DNA from: Saccoglossus kowalevskii
Taxonomy: Eukaryota > Hemichordata > Enteropneusta > Harrimaniidae
Assembly (NCBI RefSeq): GCF_000003605.2
Contig: NW_003117744.1
Location: forward strand, 1-64,000
DNA: 64,000 bases
Direction of reading: 5' to 3'
This document shows, piece by piece, positions 47,141 to 60,045 of the stretch (its first letter is position 1; every line of letters begins with the position of its first letter). The position numbers were made by a program, and so were the translations under genes. The notes below the pieces were generated by a model. It saw only the letters and a list, made by a program, of their open reading frames with translations. It ran no database searches and was not told where the DNA came from.

Positions 47141-47350
47141 GTCGATTGATGGTATGGCTGTATCTGATGGAAAACAGTAAATTCTGTCGTTTATAAAAGG
47201 GGGTCGGCCAATCAGCTTGATCTCGCATATGTCACTTTTCGAGCCAATCGGAAATCCCCGTCGAAGTGACAAAGTCGTCCAACCACGAAAATAGTTGTCA
47301 CATTTTCACTTGTAGGCGGCGTGATTGAAGTTCTACGTTATTGTTTCCAC

Positions 47351-47591
47351 AGTTGTTATGGCAGTTGTTATTTGGATCCATGTCGATTGATGGTATGGCG
47401 GTATCTGATGGAAAACAGTAAATTCTGTCGTTTATAAAAGGGTGTCGGCCAATCAGCTTGATCTCGCACATGTCACTTTTTGAACCAATCAGAAATCCCC
47501 GTCGAAGTGACAAAGTCGTCCAAACACGAAAATAGTTGTCACATTTTCACTTGTAGGCGGCGTGATTGAAGTTCTACGTTATTGTTTCCAC
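47351..47591 (-). promoter_or_regulatory. promoter module upstream of g42
   Basis: 241-bp extra module, core elements intact. Confidence 0.75.
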
Positions 47592-48204
47592 TAAACTTTA
47601 TTGTGAAGCGAGTTTTTTAATTGCGACGCCTATTTCTTACCAGATACAACCGCGAAAAGGTGACGCTTTAGTACGTCCCGGCAAATTAACAATACATATT
47701 CTGAGAGCTTTGCATAATGTAGTAATACATGCATTTGATTATTGCAATTTCTAGTTCATTACTTGCTCAGTTTCGCATTGCCAAACTCTTATTCACAACA
47801 CATATGTATTAGCATATATTTACTCGACAAAAAGATGGCGTTTTGTTGAGAACCGGAGATTAACATTACATATTCTGAAAGCTTTAAATAATTATGTAAT
47901 ACTTGTAATTAAGCATTTGAAATTAGCTGCTATTACATAATCTGCTTCCACATGTTCTTTTACTTAACTAAATTATTCCAATGTGATGTGCGTCGAATGT
48001 TGGCGCTCTTTATTCTGTTTTATGCATTATGACATTGACCTGCATTGGTTGAAATCGTTCTGATTTGCAAATTAATATGATATGGCAGTTGTTCATAGCA
48101 TTACTTGCAATAATCTGAGTGATGGGATGGACAATGTACGGTAGTTCTCCTTTTGGAGTATGTGCTGGCCCTGAGAAGGGCCGTTTTGTAAGAGTGTCGT
48201 AGCA

Positions 48205-48465
48205 CTATTGCTGACGACGATTTTGCCTTTTCTGGATATTTTTTAAAATCACCCAAGGAGCATAATCTATAGGATAATTGCCTTCTCCAAGAATTGAGAT
48301 GACCTTTTCGACAGGTAATAACTGTACGATGGATCGTGCCCAAGACGAGAATGCTCGTGTCCATGGCTGCTGTGGTCTCTTTGTCGAAAGAGTGCTGGAT
48401 AACTACGCATAGTAGCATGCTATTCGGGAGTCAAACATGATATGGCAGTTGTTATTTGGATCCAT
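48205..48465 (-). pseudogene. g43: array gene with stop at codon 21
   Basis: TAG at codon 21 (20 residues, ending YYA). Stem-loop 48167-48182 intact. Confidence 0.65.
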
Positions 48466-49286
48466 GTCGATTGATGGTATGGCGGTATCTGATGGAAAAC
48501 AGTAAATTCTGTCGTTTATAAAAGGGTGTCGGCCAATCAGCTTGATCTCGCACATGTCACTTTTTGAACCAATCAGAAATCCCCGTCGAAGAGACAAAGT
48601 CGTCCAAACACGAAAATAGTTGTCACATTTTCACTTGTAGGCGGCGTGATTGAAGTTCTACGTTATTGTTTCCACTAAACTTTATTGTGAAGCGAGTTTT
48701 TTAATTGCGACGCCTATTTCTTACCAGATACAACCGCGAAAAGGTGACGCTTTAGTACGTCCCGGCAAATTAACAATACATATTCTGAGAGCTTTGCATA
48801 ATGTAGTAATACATGCATTTGATTATTGCAATTTCTAGTTCATTACTGCTCAGTTCGCATTGCCAAACTCTTATTCGCAACACATATGTATTAACATATA
48901 TTTACTCGACAAAAAGATGGCGTTTTGTTGTGAATCGGAGATTAACATTACATATTCTGAAAGCTTTAAATAATTATGTAATACTTGTAATTAATCATTT
49001 GAAATTAGTTGCTATTACATAATCTGCTTCGACATGTTCTTTTACTTAAATGAATTATTCCAATTTGATGTGAGTCGAATGTTTGCGCTCTTTATTCTGT
49101 TTTATGCATTATGACATTGACCCGAATTGGTTGAAATCGTTCTGATTTGCAAATAAGTATGATATGGCAGTTGTTCATAGCATTACGTGCAATAATCTGA
49201 GTGATGGGATGGACAATGTACGGTAGTTCTCTTTTTGGAGTATGTGCTGGCCCTGAGAAGGGCCGTTTTGTATGAGTGTCGTAGCA

Positions 49287-49547
49287 CTATTGATGACGAC
49301 GATTTTGCCTTTTCTGGATAATTTTTAAAATCACACAAGGAGCATAATCTACAGGATAATTGCCTTCTTCAAGAATTGAGATGACCTCTTCGACAGGTAA
49401 TAACTGTACGATGGATCGTGCCCAAGACGAGAATGCTCGTGACCATGGCTGCGGTGGTCTCCTTGTCGAAAGAGGGCTGGATAAATACGCATAGTAGCAT
49501 GTTATACGGGAGTCAAACATGATATGGCAGTTGTTATTTGGATCCAT
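49287..49547 (-). CDS. g44: array gene, A front / B rear, intact
   Basis: 86 residues, T16, S36, then E60, C71 and H85. Stem-loop 49249-49264. Confidence 0.6.
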   Translation of the reverse strand: MDPNNNCHIMFDSRITCYYAYLSSPLSTRRPPQPWSRAFSSWARSIVQLLPVEEVISILEEGNYPVDYAPCVILKIIQKRQNRRHQ

Positions 49548-49758
49548 GTCGATTGATGGTATGGCGGTATCTGATGGAAAACAGTAAATTCTGTCGTTTA
49601 TAAAAGGGGGTCGGCCCATCAGCTTGATCTCGCACATGTCACTTTTCGAACCAATCGGAAATCCCCGTCTGAAGTGACAAAGTCGTCCAAACACGAAAAT
49701 AGTTGTCACATTTTCACTTGTAGGCGGCGTGATTGAAGTTCTACGTTATTGTTTCCAC

Positions 49759-49999
49759 AGTTGTTATGGCAGATGTTATTTGGATCCATGTCGATTGATG
49801 GTATGGCGGTATCTGATGGAAAACAGTAAATTCTGTCGTTTATAAGAGGGTGTCGGCCAATCAGCTTGATCTCGCACATGTCACTTTTTGAACCAATCAG
49901 AAATCCCCGTCGAAGTGACAAAGTCGTCCAAACACGAAAATAGTTGTCACATTTTCACTTGTAGGCGGCGTGATTGAAGTTCTACGTTATTGTTTCCAC
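49759..49999 (-). promoter_or_regulatory. promoter module upstream of g44
   Basis: 241-bp extra module; TATA context reads tttataagaggg on the plus strand. Confidence 0.75.
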
Positions 50000-50612
50000 T
50001 AAACTTTATTGTGAAGCGAGTTTTTTAATTGCGACGCCTATTTCTTACCAGATACAACCGCGAAAAGGTGACGCTTTAGTACGTCCCGGCAAATTAACAA
50101 TACATATTCTGAGAGCTTTGCATAATGTAGTGATACATGCATTTGATTATTGCAATTTCTAGTTCATTACTTGCTCAGTTTCGCATTGCCAAACTCTTAT
50201 TCACAACACATATGTATTAGCATATATTTACCCGACAAAAAGATGGCGTTTTGTTGAGAACCGGAGATTAACATTACATATTCTGAAAGCTTTAAATAAT
50301 TATGTAATACTTGTAATTAAGCATTTGAAATTAGCTGCTATTACATAATCTGCTTCCACATGTTCTTTTACTTAACTGAATTATTCCAATGTGATGTGCG
50401 TCGAATGTTGGCGCTCTTTATTCTGTTTTATGCATTATGACATTGACCTGCATTGGTTGAAATCGTTCTGATTTGCAAATTAATATGATATGGCAGTTGT
50501 TCATAGCATTACGTGCAATAATCTGAGTGATGGGATGGACAATGTACGGTAGTTCTCCTTTTGGAGTATGTGCTGGCCCTGAGAAGGGCCGTTTTGTATG
50601 AGTGTCGTAGCA

Positions 50613-50873
50613 CTATTGCTGACGACGATTTTGCCTTTTCTGGATAATTTTTACAATCACCCAAGGAGCATAATCTACAGGATAATTGCCTTCTCCAAGA
50701 ATTGAGATGACCTCTTCGACAGTTAATAACTGTACGACGGATCGTGCCCAAGACGAGAATGCTCGTGTCCATGGCTGCGGTGGTCTCCTTGTCGAAAGAG
50801 GGCTGGATAAATACGCATAATAGCATGCTATACGGGAGTCAAACATGATATGGCAGTTGTTATTTGGATCCAT
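50613..50873 (-). CDS. g45: array gene, type-A body behind type-B promoter
   Basis: Duplicate of g37 with the same V46, T51, V74 and the same altered promoter. Stem-loop 50575-50590. Confidence 0.57.
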   Translation of the reverse strand: MDPNNNCHIMFDSRIACYYAYLSSPLSTRRPPQPWTRAFSSWARSVVQLLTVEEVISILGEGNYPVDYAPWVIVKIIQKRQNRRQQ

Positions 50874-51704
50874 GTCGATTGATGGTATGGCGGTATCATA
50901 TGGAAAAATGTAAACGGCTGTCGTTTTTAAAAAGGCGTTAGGCCAATCAGCATGATCTCGCACATGTCACTTTTCGAACCAATCGGAAATCCCCGTCGAA
51001 GTGACAAAGTCGTCCAAACACGAAAATAGTTGTCACATTTTCACTTGAAGGCGGCGCGATTGAAGTTCTACGTTATTGTTTCCACTAAACTTTATTGTGA
51101 AGCGAGTTTTTTAATTGCGACGCCTATTTGTTACCAGATACAACCGCGAAAAGGTGACGCTTTAGTACGTCCTGGCAAATTAACAATACATATTCTGAGA
51201 GCTTTGCATAATGTAGTAATACATGCATTTGATTATTGCAATTTCTAGTTCATTACTTGCTCAGTTTCGCATTGCCAAACCCTTATTCGCAACACATATG
51301 TATTAACATATATTTACTCAACAAAAAGATGGCGTTTTGTTGAGAACCGGAGATTAACATTACATATTCTGAAAGCTTTAAATAATTATGTAATACTTGT
51401 AATTAAGCATTTGAAATTAGCTGCTATTACATAATCTGCTTCCACATGTTCTTTTACTTACGAGTAACTGAATTATTCCAATGTGATGTGCGTCGAATGT
51501 TGGCGCTCTTTATTCTGTTTTATGCATTATGACATTGACCTGCATTGGTTGAAATCGTTCTGATTTGCAAATTAATATGATATGGCAGTTGTTCATAGCA
51601 TTACGTGCAATAATCTGAGTGATGGGATGGACAATGTACGGTAGTTCTCCTTTTGGAGTATGTGCTGGCCCTGAGAAGGGCCGTTTTGTATGAGTGTCGT
51701 AGCA

Positions 51705-51965
51705 CTATTGCTGACGACGATTTTGCCTTTTCTGGATAATTTTTAAAATCACCCAAGGCGCATAATCTACAGGATAATTGCCTTCTCCAAGAATTGAGAT
51801 GACCTCTTCGACAAGTAATAACTGTACGATGGATCGTGCCCAAGACGAGAATGCTCGTGTCCATGGCTGCGGTGGTCTCCTTGTCGAAAGAGGGCTGGAT
51901 AAATACGCATAGTAGCATGCTATACGGGAGTCAAACATGATATGGCAGTTGTTATTTGGATCCAT
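51705..51965 (-). CDS. g46: array gene, type A, intact
   Basis: 86 residues, L51. Spacer carries the cttacgagtaactg insertion also seen in the g38 unit. Stem-loop 51667-51682. Confidence 0.6.
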   Translation of the reverse strand: MDPNNNCHIMFDSRIACYYAYLSSPLSTRRPPQPWTRAFSSWARSIVQLLLVEEVISILGEGNYPVDYAPWVILKIIQKRQNRRQQ

Positions 51966-52789
51966 GTCGATTGATGGTATGGCGGTATCTGATGGAAAAC
52001 AGTAAATTCTGTCGTTTATAAAAGGGGGTCGGCCAATCAGCTTGATCTCGCACATGTCACTTTTTGAACCAATCAGAAATCCCCGTCGAAGTAACAAAGT
52101 CGTCCAGACACGAAAATAGTTGTCACATTTTCACTTGTAGGCGGCGTGATTGAAGTTCTACGTTATTGTTTCCACTAAACTTTATTGTGAAGCGAATTTT
52201 TTTAATTGCAACGCCTATTTGTTACCAGATACAACCGCGAAAAGGTGACGCTTTAGTACGTCCCGGCAAATTAACAATACATATTCTGAGAGCTTTGCAT
52301 AATGTAGTAATACATGCATTTGATTATTGCAATTTCTAGTTCATTACTTGCTCAGTTTCGCATTGCCAAACTCTTATTCGCAACACATATGTATTAACAT
52401 ATATTTACTCGACAAAAAGATGGAGTTTTGTTGAGAACCGGAGATTAACATTACATATTCTGAATGCTTTAAATAATTATGTAATACTTGTAATTAATCA
52501 TTTGAAATTAGCTGCTATTACATAATCTGCTTCTACATGTTCTTTTACTTAACTGAATTATTCCAATGTGATGTGCGTCGAATGTTGGCGCTCTTTATTC
52601 TGTTTTATGCATTATGACATTGACCTCAATTGGTTGAAATCGTTCTGATTTGCAAATTAATATGATATGGCAGTTGTTCATAGCATTACGTGCAATAATC
52701 TGAGTGATGGGATGGACAATGTACGGTAGTTCTCTTTTTGGAGTATGTGCTGGCCCTGAGAAGGGCCGTTTTGTATGAGTGTCGTAGCA

Positions 52790-53050
52790 CTATTGCTGAC
52801 GACGATTTTGCCTTTTCTGGATAATTTTTAAAATCACCCAAGGAGCATAATCTACAGGATAATTGCCTTCTCCAAGAATTGAGATGACCTCTTCGACAGG
52901 TAATAACTGTACGATGGATCGTGCCCAAGACGAGAATGCTCGTGTCCGTGGCGGCGGTGGTCTCCTTGTCGAAAGAGGGCTGGATAAATACGCATAGTAG
53001 CATGCTATACGGGAGTCAAACATGATATGGCAGTTGTTATTTGGATCCAT
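52790..53050 (-). CDS. g47: array gene, type A, intact
   Basis: 86 residues, PPPPR: R35 replaces the otherwise constant W35. Stem-loop 52752-52767. Confidence 0.6.
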   Translation of the reverse strand: MDPNNNCHIMFDSRIACYYAYLSSPLSTRRPPPPRTRAFSSWARSIVQLLPVEEVISILGEGNYPVDYAPWVILKIIQKRQNRRQQ

Positions 53051-53872
53051 GTCGATTGATGGTATGGCTGTATCTGATGGAAAACAGTAAATTCTGTCGT
53101 TTATAAAAGGGGGTCGGCCAATCAGCTTGATCTCGCACATGTCACTTTTTGAACCAATCAGAAATCCCCGTCGAAGTAACAAAGTCGTCCAAACACGAAA
53201 ATAGTTGTCACATTTTCACTTGTAGGCGGCGTGATTGAAGTTCTACGTTATTGTTTCCACTAAACTTTATTGTGAAGCGAGTTTTTTAATTGCGACGCCT
53301 ATTTGTTACCAGATACAACCGCGAAAAGGTGACGTTTTAGTACGTCCCGGCAAATTAACAATACATATTCTGAGAGTTTGCATAATGTAGTAATACATGC
53401 ATTTGATTATTGCAATTTCTAGTTCATTACTTGCTCAGTTTCGCATTGCCAAACTCTTATTCGCAACACATATGTATTAACATATATTTACTCGACAAAA
53501 AGATGGCGTTTTTTTGAGAACCGGAGATTAACATTACATATTCTGAAAGCTTTAAATAATTATGTAATACTTGTAATTAATCATTTGAAATTAGCTGCTA
53601 TTACATAATCTGCTTCCACGTGTTCTTTTACTTAACTGAATTATTCCAATTTGATGTGCGTCGAATGTTGGCGCTCTTTATTCTGTTTTATGCATTATGA
53701 CATTGACCTGAATTGGTTGAAATCGTTCTGATTTGCAAATAAGTAAGATATGACAGTTGTACATAGCATTACGTGCAATAATCGCAGTGATGGGATGAAC
53801 AATGTACGGTAGTTCTCCTTTAGGAGTATGTGCTGGCCCTGAGAAGGGCCGTTTTGTATGAGTGTCGTAGCA

Positions 53873-53935
53873 CTATTGCTGACGACGATTTTGCCTTTTC
53901 TGGATATTTTTTAAAATCACCCAAGGAGCATAATC
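53873..53935 (-). pseudogene. g48: 3' remnant of array gene
   Basis: Only about the last 20 codons remain, with stop and stem-loop (53835-53850). At about 53935 it is joined to mid-spacer sequence of the next unit, so it has no promoter and a roughly 900-bp stretch from here to g49 is spacer only. Confidence 0.7.
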
Positions 53936-54377
53936 TTGCTCAGTTTCGCATTGCCAAACTCTTATTCGCAACACATATGTATTAACATATATTTACTCGA
54001 CAAAAATTTGGCGTTTTGTTGAGAACCGGAGATTAACATTACATATTCTGAAAGCTTTAAATAATTATGTAATACTTGTAATTAATCATTTGAAATTAGC
54101 TGCTATTACATAATCTGCTTCTACATGTTCTTTTACTTAACTGAATTATTCCAATGTGATGTGCGTCGAATGTTGGCGCTCTTTATTCTGTTTTATGCAT
54201 TGTGACATTGACCTGAATTGGTTGAAATCGTTCTGATTTGCAAATAAGTATGATATGGCAGTTGTTCATAGCATTACGTGCAATAATCTGAGTGATGGGA
54301 TGGACAATGTACGGTAGTTCTCTTGTTGGAGTATGTGCTGGCCCTGAGAAGGGCCGTTTTGTATGATTGTCGTAGCA

Positions 54378-54638
54378 CTATTGCTGACGACGATTTTGCC
54401 TTTTCTGGATAATTTTTAAAATCACCCAAGGAGCATAATCTACAGGATAATTGCCTTCTCCAAGAATTGAGATGACCTCTTCGACAGGTAATAACTGTAC
54501 GACGGATCGTGCCCAAGTCGAGAATGCTCGTGTCCATGGCTGCGGTGGTCTCCTTGTCGAAAGAGGGCTGGATAAATACGCATAGTAGCATGCTATACGA
54601 GAGTCAAACATGATATGGCAGTTGTTATTTGGATCCAT
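54378..54638 (-). CDS. g49: array gene, type A, intact
   Basis: 86 residues, T41 (AFSTWARS), V46. Stem-loop 54340-54355. Confidence 0.6.
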   Translation of the reverse strand: MDPNNNCHIMFDSRIACYYAYLSSPLSTRRPPQPWTRAFSTWARSVVQLLPVEEVISILGEGNYPVDYAPWVILKIIQKRQNRRQQ

Positions 54639-55461
54639 GTCGATTGATGGTATGGCGGTATCTGATGGAAAACAGTAAATTCTGTCGTTTATAAAAGGGG
54701 GTCGGCCAATCAGCTTGATCTCGCACATGTCATTTTTTGAACCAATCAGAAATCCCCGTCGAAGTGATAAAGTCGTCCAAACACGAAAATAGTTGTCACA
54801 TTTTCACTTGTAGGCGGCGTGATTGAAGTTCTACGTTATTGTTTCCACTAAACTTTGTTGTGAAGCGAGTTTTTTAATTGCGACGCCTATTTGTTACCAG
54901 ATACAACCGCGAAACGGAGACACTTTAGTACGTCCCGGCAAATTAACAATACATATTCTGAGAGCTTTGCATAATGTAGTAATACATGCATTTGATTATT
55001 GCAATTTCTAGTTCATTACTTGCTCAGTTTCGCATTGCCAAACTCTTATTCGAAACACATATGTATTAACATATATTTACTCGACAAAAAGATGGCGTTT
55101 TGTTGAGAACCGGAGATTAACATTACATATTCTGAAAGCTTTAAATAATTATGTAATACTTGTAATTAATCATTTGAAATTAGCTGCTATTACATAATCT
55201 GCTTCTACATGTTCTTTTACTTAACTGAATTTTTCCAATTTGATGTGCGTCGAATGTTGGCGCTCTTTATTCTGTTTTATGCATTATGACATTGACCTGA
55301 ATTGGTTGAAATCGCTCTGATTTGCAAATTAATATGATATGGCAGTTGTTCATAGAATTACGTGCAATAATCTGAGTGATGGGATGGACAATGTACGGTA
55401 GTTCTCCTTTTGGAGTATGTGCTGGCCCTCAGAAGGGCCGTTTTGTATGAGTGTCGTAGCA

Positions 55462-55722
55462 CTATTGCTGACGACGATTTTGCCTTTTCTGGATAATTTT
55501 TAAAATCACCCAAGGAGCATAATCTACAGGATAATTGCCTTCTCCAAGAATTGAGATGACCTCTTCGACAGGTAATAACTGTACGATGGATCGTGCCCAA
55601 GACGAGAATGCTCGTGACCATGGCGGCGGTGGTCTCCTTGTCGAAAGAGGGCTGGATAAATACGCATAGTAGCATGCTATACGGGAGTCAAACATGATAT
55701 GGCAGTTGTTATTTGGATCCAT
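55462..55722 (-). CDS. g50: array gene, type A, intact
   Basis: 86 residues, PPPPWS at 31-36. Stem-loop 55424-55439, loop TCTG. Confidence 0.6.
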   Translation of the reverse strand: MDPNNNCHIMFDSRIACYYAYLSSPLSTRRPPPPWSRAFSSWARSIVQLLPVEEVISILGEGNYPVDYAPWVILKIIQKRQNRRQQ

Positions 55723-56544
55723 GTCGATTGATGGTATGGCGGTATCTGATGGAAAACAGTAAATTCTGTCGTTTATAAAAGGGGGTCGGCCAATCAGCTT
55801 GATCTCGCACATGTCACTTTTTGAACCAATCAGAAATCCCCGTCGAAGTGATAAAGTCGTCCAAACACGAAAATAGTTGTCACATTTTCACTTGTAGGCG
55901 GCGTGATTGAAGTTCTACGTTATTGTTTCCACTAAACTTTGTTGTGAAGCGAGTTTTTTAATTGCGACGCCTATTTGTTACCAGATACAACCGCGAAAAG
56001 GTGACGCTTTAGTACGTCCCGGCAAATTAACAATACATATTCTGAGAGCTTTGCATAATGTAGTAATACATGCATTTGATTATTGCAATTTCTAGTTCAC
56101 TACTTGCTCAGTTTCGCATTGCCAAATTCTTATTCGCAACACATATGTATTAACATATATTTACTCGACAAAAAGATGGCGTTTTGTTGAGACCCGGAGA
56201 TTAACATTACATATTCTGAAACTTTAAATAATTATGTAATACTTGTAATTAATCATTTGAAATTAGCTGCTATTACATAATCTGCTTCCACATGTTCTTT
56301 TACTTAACTGAATTATTCCAATGTGATGTGCGTCGAATGTTGGCGCTCTTTATTCTGTTTTATGCATTATGACATTCACCTGAATTTGTTGAAATCGTTC
56401 TGATTTGCAAATAAGTATGATATGACAGTTGTACATTGCATTACGTGCAATAATCGCAGTGATGGGATGGACAATGTACGGTAGTTCTTTTTTTGGAGTA
56501 TGTGCTGGCCCTCAGAAGGGCCGTTTTGTATAAGTGTCGTAGCA

Positions 56545-56805
56545 CTATTGCTGACAACGATTTTGCTTTTTCTGGATAATTTTTAAAATCACACAAGGAG
56601 CATAATCTACAGGATAATTGCCTTCTTCAAGAATTGAGATGACCTCTTCGACAGGTAATAACTGTACGATGGATCGTGCCCAAGACGAGAATGCTCGGGT
56701 CCATGGCTGCGGTGGTCTCCTTATCGAAAAAGGGCTGAATAAATACGCATAGTAGCAAGCTATACGGGAGTCCAACATGCCAGGGCAGTTGTTATTTGGA
56801 TACAT
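56545..56805 (-). CDS. g51: array gene, type B, intact
   Basis: 86 residues, starts MYPNNNCPGML; I28, K80 and C84. Type-B promoter. Stem-loop 56507-56522, loop TCTG. Confidence 0.55.
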   Translation of the reverse strand: MYPNNNCPGMLDSRIACYYAYLFSPFSIRRPPQPWTRAFSSWARSIVQLLPVEEVISILEEGNYPVDYAPCVILKIIQKKQNRCQQ

Positions 56806-57017
56806 GTCGATTGATAGTATGGCGGTATTATATGGAAAAATGTAAAGGGCTGTCGTTTTTAAAAAGGCGTTCGGCCAATCAGCATGATCTCGCACATGTC
56901 ACTTTTCGAACCAATCGGAAATCCCCGTCGAAGTGACAAAGTCGTCCAAACACGTAAATGGTTGTCACATTTTCACTTGTAGGCGGCGTGATTGAAGTTC
57001 TACGTTATTGTTTCCAC

Positions 57018-57258
57018 AGTTGTTATGGCAGTTGTTACTAGGATCCATGTTGATTTATGGCATGGCGGTATCTGATGGAAAACAGTAAATTCTGTCGTTT
57101 ATAAAAGGGGGTCGGCCAATCAGCTTGATCTCGCACATGTCACTTTTTGAACCAATCAGAAATCCCCGTCGAAGTGACAAAGTCGTCCAAACACGAAAAT
57201 AGTTGTCACATTTTCACTTGTAGGCGGCGTGATTGAAGTTCAACGTTATTGTTTCCAC
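57018..57258 (-). promoter_or_regulatory. promoter module upstream of g51
   Basis: 241-bp extra module, core elements intact. Confidence 0.75.
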
Positions 57259-57871
57259 TAAACTTTATTGTGAAGCGAGTTTTTTAATTGCGACGCCTAT
57301 TTGTTACCAGATACAACCGCGAAAAGGTGACGCTTTAGTACGTCCCGGCAAATTAACAATACATATTCTGAGAGCTTTGCATAATGTAGTAATACATGCA
57401 TTTGATTATTGCAATTTCTAGTTCATTACTTGCTCAGTTTCGCATTGCCAAACTCTTATTCGCAACACATATGTATTAACATATATTTACTCGACAAAAA
57501 GATGGCGTTTTGTTGAGAACCGGAGATTAACATTACATATTCTGAAAGCTTTAAATAATTATGTAATACTTGTAATTATTCATTTGAAATTAGCTGCTAT
57601 TACATAATCTGCTTCCACATGTTCTTTTACTTAACTGAATTATTCCAATGTGATGTGCGTCGAATGTTGGCGCTCTTTATTCTGTTTTATGCATTATGAC
57701 ATTGACCTGAATTGGTTGAAATCGTTCTGATTTGCAAATAAGTATGATATGACAGTTGTAAATTGCATTACGTGCAATAATCGCAGTGATGGGATGGACA
57801 ATGTACGGTAGTTCTTTTTTTGGAGTATGTGCTGGCCCTCAGAAGGGCCGTTTTGTATGAGTGTCGTAGCA

Positions 57872-58135
57872 CTATTGCTGACGACGATTTTGCCTTTTCT
57901 GGATAATTTTTAAAATCACACAAGGAGCATAATCTACAGGATAATTGCCTTCTTCAAGAATTGAGATGACCTCTTCGACAGGAAATAACTGTACGATGGG
58001 ATCGTGCCCAAGACGAGAATGCTCGGGTCCATGGCTGCGGTTGTCTCCTTGTCGAAAAAGGGCTGATAAATACGCATAGTAGCATGCTATACGGGAGTCC
58101 AACATGATGATAGGGCAGTTGCTATTTGGATCCAT
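57872..58135 (-). CDS. g52: array gene, type B, two compensating frameshifts
   Basis: 87 residues. One base is lost near codon 23 and one gained near codon 46, so about 22 middle residues are read in another frame while both ends remain normal. Extra codon PIIML as in g8. Type-B promoter. Stem-loop 57834-57849. Confidence 0.45.
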   Translation of the reverse strand: MDPNSNCPIIMLDSRIACYYAYLSALFRQGDNRSHGPEHSRLGHDPIVQLFPVEEVISILEEGNYPVDYAPCVILKIIQKRQNRRQQ

Positions 58136-58347
58136 GTCGATTGATAGTATGGCGGTATCATATGGAAAATGTAAAGGGCTGTCGTTTTAAAAAGGCCTTC
58201 GGCCAATCAGCATGATCTCGCACCATGTCACTTTTCGAACCAATCGGAAATCCCCGTCGAAGCGACAAAGTCGTCCCAAATACGAAAATAGTTGTCACAT
58301 TTTCACTTGTAGGCGGCGTGATTGAAGTTCTACGTTATTGTTTCCAC

Positions 58348-58588
58348 AGTTGTTATGGCAGTTGTTACTTGGATCCATGTTGATTTATGGCATGGCGGTA
58401 TCTGATGGAAAACAGTAAATTCTGTCGTTTATAAAAGGGGGTCGGCCAATCAGCTTGATCTCGCACATGTCACTTTTTGAACCAATCAGAAATCCCCGTC
58501 GAAGTGACAAAGTCGTCCAAACACGAAAATAGTTGTCACATTTTCACTTGTAGGCGGCGTGATTGAAGTTCTACGTTATTGTTTCCAC
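58348..58588 (-). promoter_or_regulatory. promoter module upstream of g52
   Basis: 241-bp extra module, core elements intact. Confidence 0.75.
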
Positions 58589-59201
58589 TAAACTTTATTG
58601 TAAAGCGAGTTTTTTATTGCGACGCCTATTTGTTACCAGATACAACCGCGAAAAGGTGACGCTTTAGTACGTCCCGGCAAATTAACAATACATATTCTGA
58701 GAGCTTTGCATAATGTAGTAATACATGCATTTGATTATTGCAATTTCTAGTTCATTACTTGCTCAGTTTCGCATTGCCAAACTCTTATTCGCAACGCATA
58801 TGTATTAACATATATTTACTCGACAAAAAGATGGCGTTTTGTTGAGAACCGGAGATTAACATTACATATTCTGAAAGCCTTAAATAATTATGTAATACTT
58901 GTAATTAATCATTTGAAATTAGCTGCTATTACATAATCTGCTTCCACATGTTCTTTTACTTAACTGAATTATTCCAATGTGATGTGCGTCGAATGTTGGC
59001 GCTCTTTATTCTGTTTTATGCATTATGACATTGACCTGAATTGGTTGAAATCGTTCTGATTTGCAAATAAGTATGATATGACAGTTGTACATTGCATTAC
59101 GTGCAATAATCGCAGTGATGGGATGGACAATGTACGGTAGTTCTTTTTTTTGGAGTATGTGCTGACCCTGAGAAGGGCCGTTTTGTATGAGTGTCGTAGC
59201 A

Positions 59202-59462
59202 CTCTTGCTGACGTCGATTTTGCCTTTTCTGGATATTTTTTAAAATCACACAAGGAGCATAATCTACAGGATAATTGCCTTCTTCAAGAATTGAGATGAC
59301 CTCTTCGACAGGTAATAACTGTACGATGGATCGTGCCCAAGACGAGAATGCTCGGGTCCATGGCTGCGGTGTTCTCCTTGTCGAAAAAGGGCTGAATAAA
59401 TACGCATAGTAGCATGCTATACGGCAGTCCAACATGATAGGGCAGTTGTTATTTGGATACAT
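59202..59462 (-). pseudogene. g53: array gene, type B, stop codon lost
   Basis: The TAG at 59202 is GAG, so the frame continues through the stem-loop to 59097. If the mRNA ends at the stem-loop it has no stop. The stem-loop (59164-59179) also has one G-C pair changed to G-U. Starts MYPNNNCPIML. Confidence 0.6.
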
Positions 59463-59642
59463 GTCGATTGATAGTATGGCGGGATCATATGGAAAAATGT
59501 AAAGGGCTGTCGTTTTTAAAAAGGCGTTCGGCCAATCAGCATGATCTCGCACATGTCACTTTTCGAACCAGTCGGAAATCCCCGTCGAATCGACAAACTC
59601 GTCCAAACACGAAAATAGTTGTCACATTTTCACTTGTAGGCG

Positions 59643-59835
59643 GATAATTGCCTTCTTCAAGAATTGAGATGACCTCTTCGACAGGTAATAACTGTACGAT
59701 GGATAGTGCCCAAGACGAGAATGCTCGTGTCCATGGCTGCGGTGGTCTCCTTGTCGAAAGAGGGCTGGATAAATACGCATAGTAGCATGCTATACGGGAG
59801 TCAAACATGATTTGGCAGTTGTTATTTGGATCCAT
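59643..59835 (-). pseudogene. g54: array gene, 3'-truncated
   Basis: Open from 59835 to NYP (L44, E60), then fused near 59643 to the region upstream of the g53 promoter; the fused frame stops at 59536. No stem-loop. Confidence 0.65.
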
Positions 59836-60045
59836 GTCGATTGATGGTATGGCTGTATCTGATGGAAAACAGTAAATTCTCTCGTTTATAAAAGGGGGTC
59901 GGCCAATCAGCTTGATCTCGCACATGTCACTTTTTGAACCAATCAGAAATCCCCGTCGAAGTAACAAAGTCGTCCAAACACGAAAATAGTTGTCACATTT
60001 TCACTTGTAGGCGGCGTGATTGAAGTTCTACGTTATTGTTTCCAC

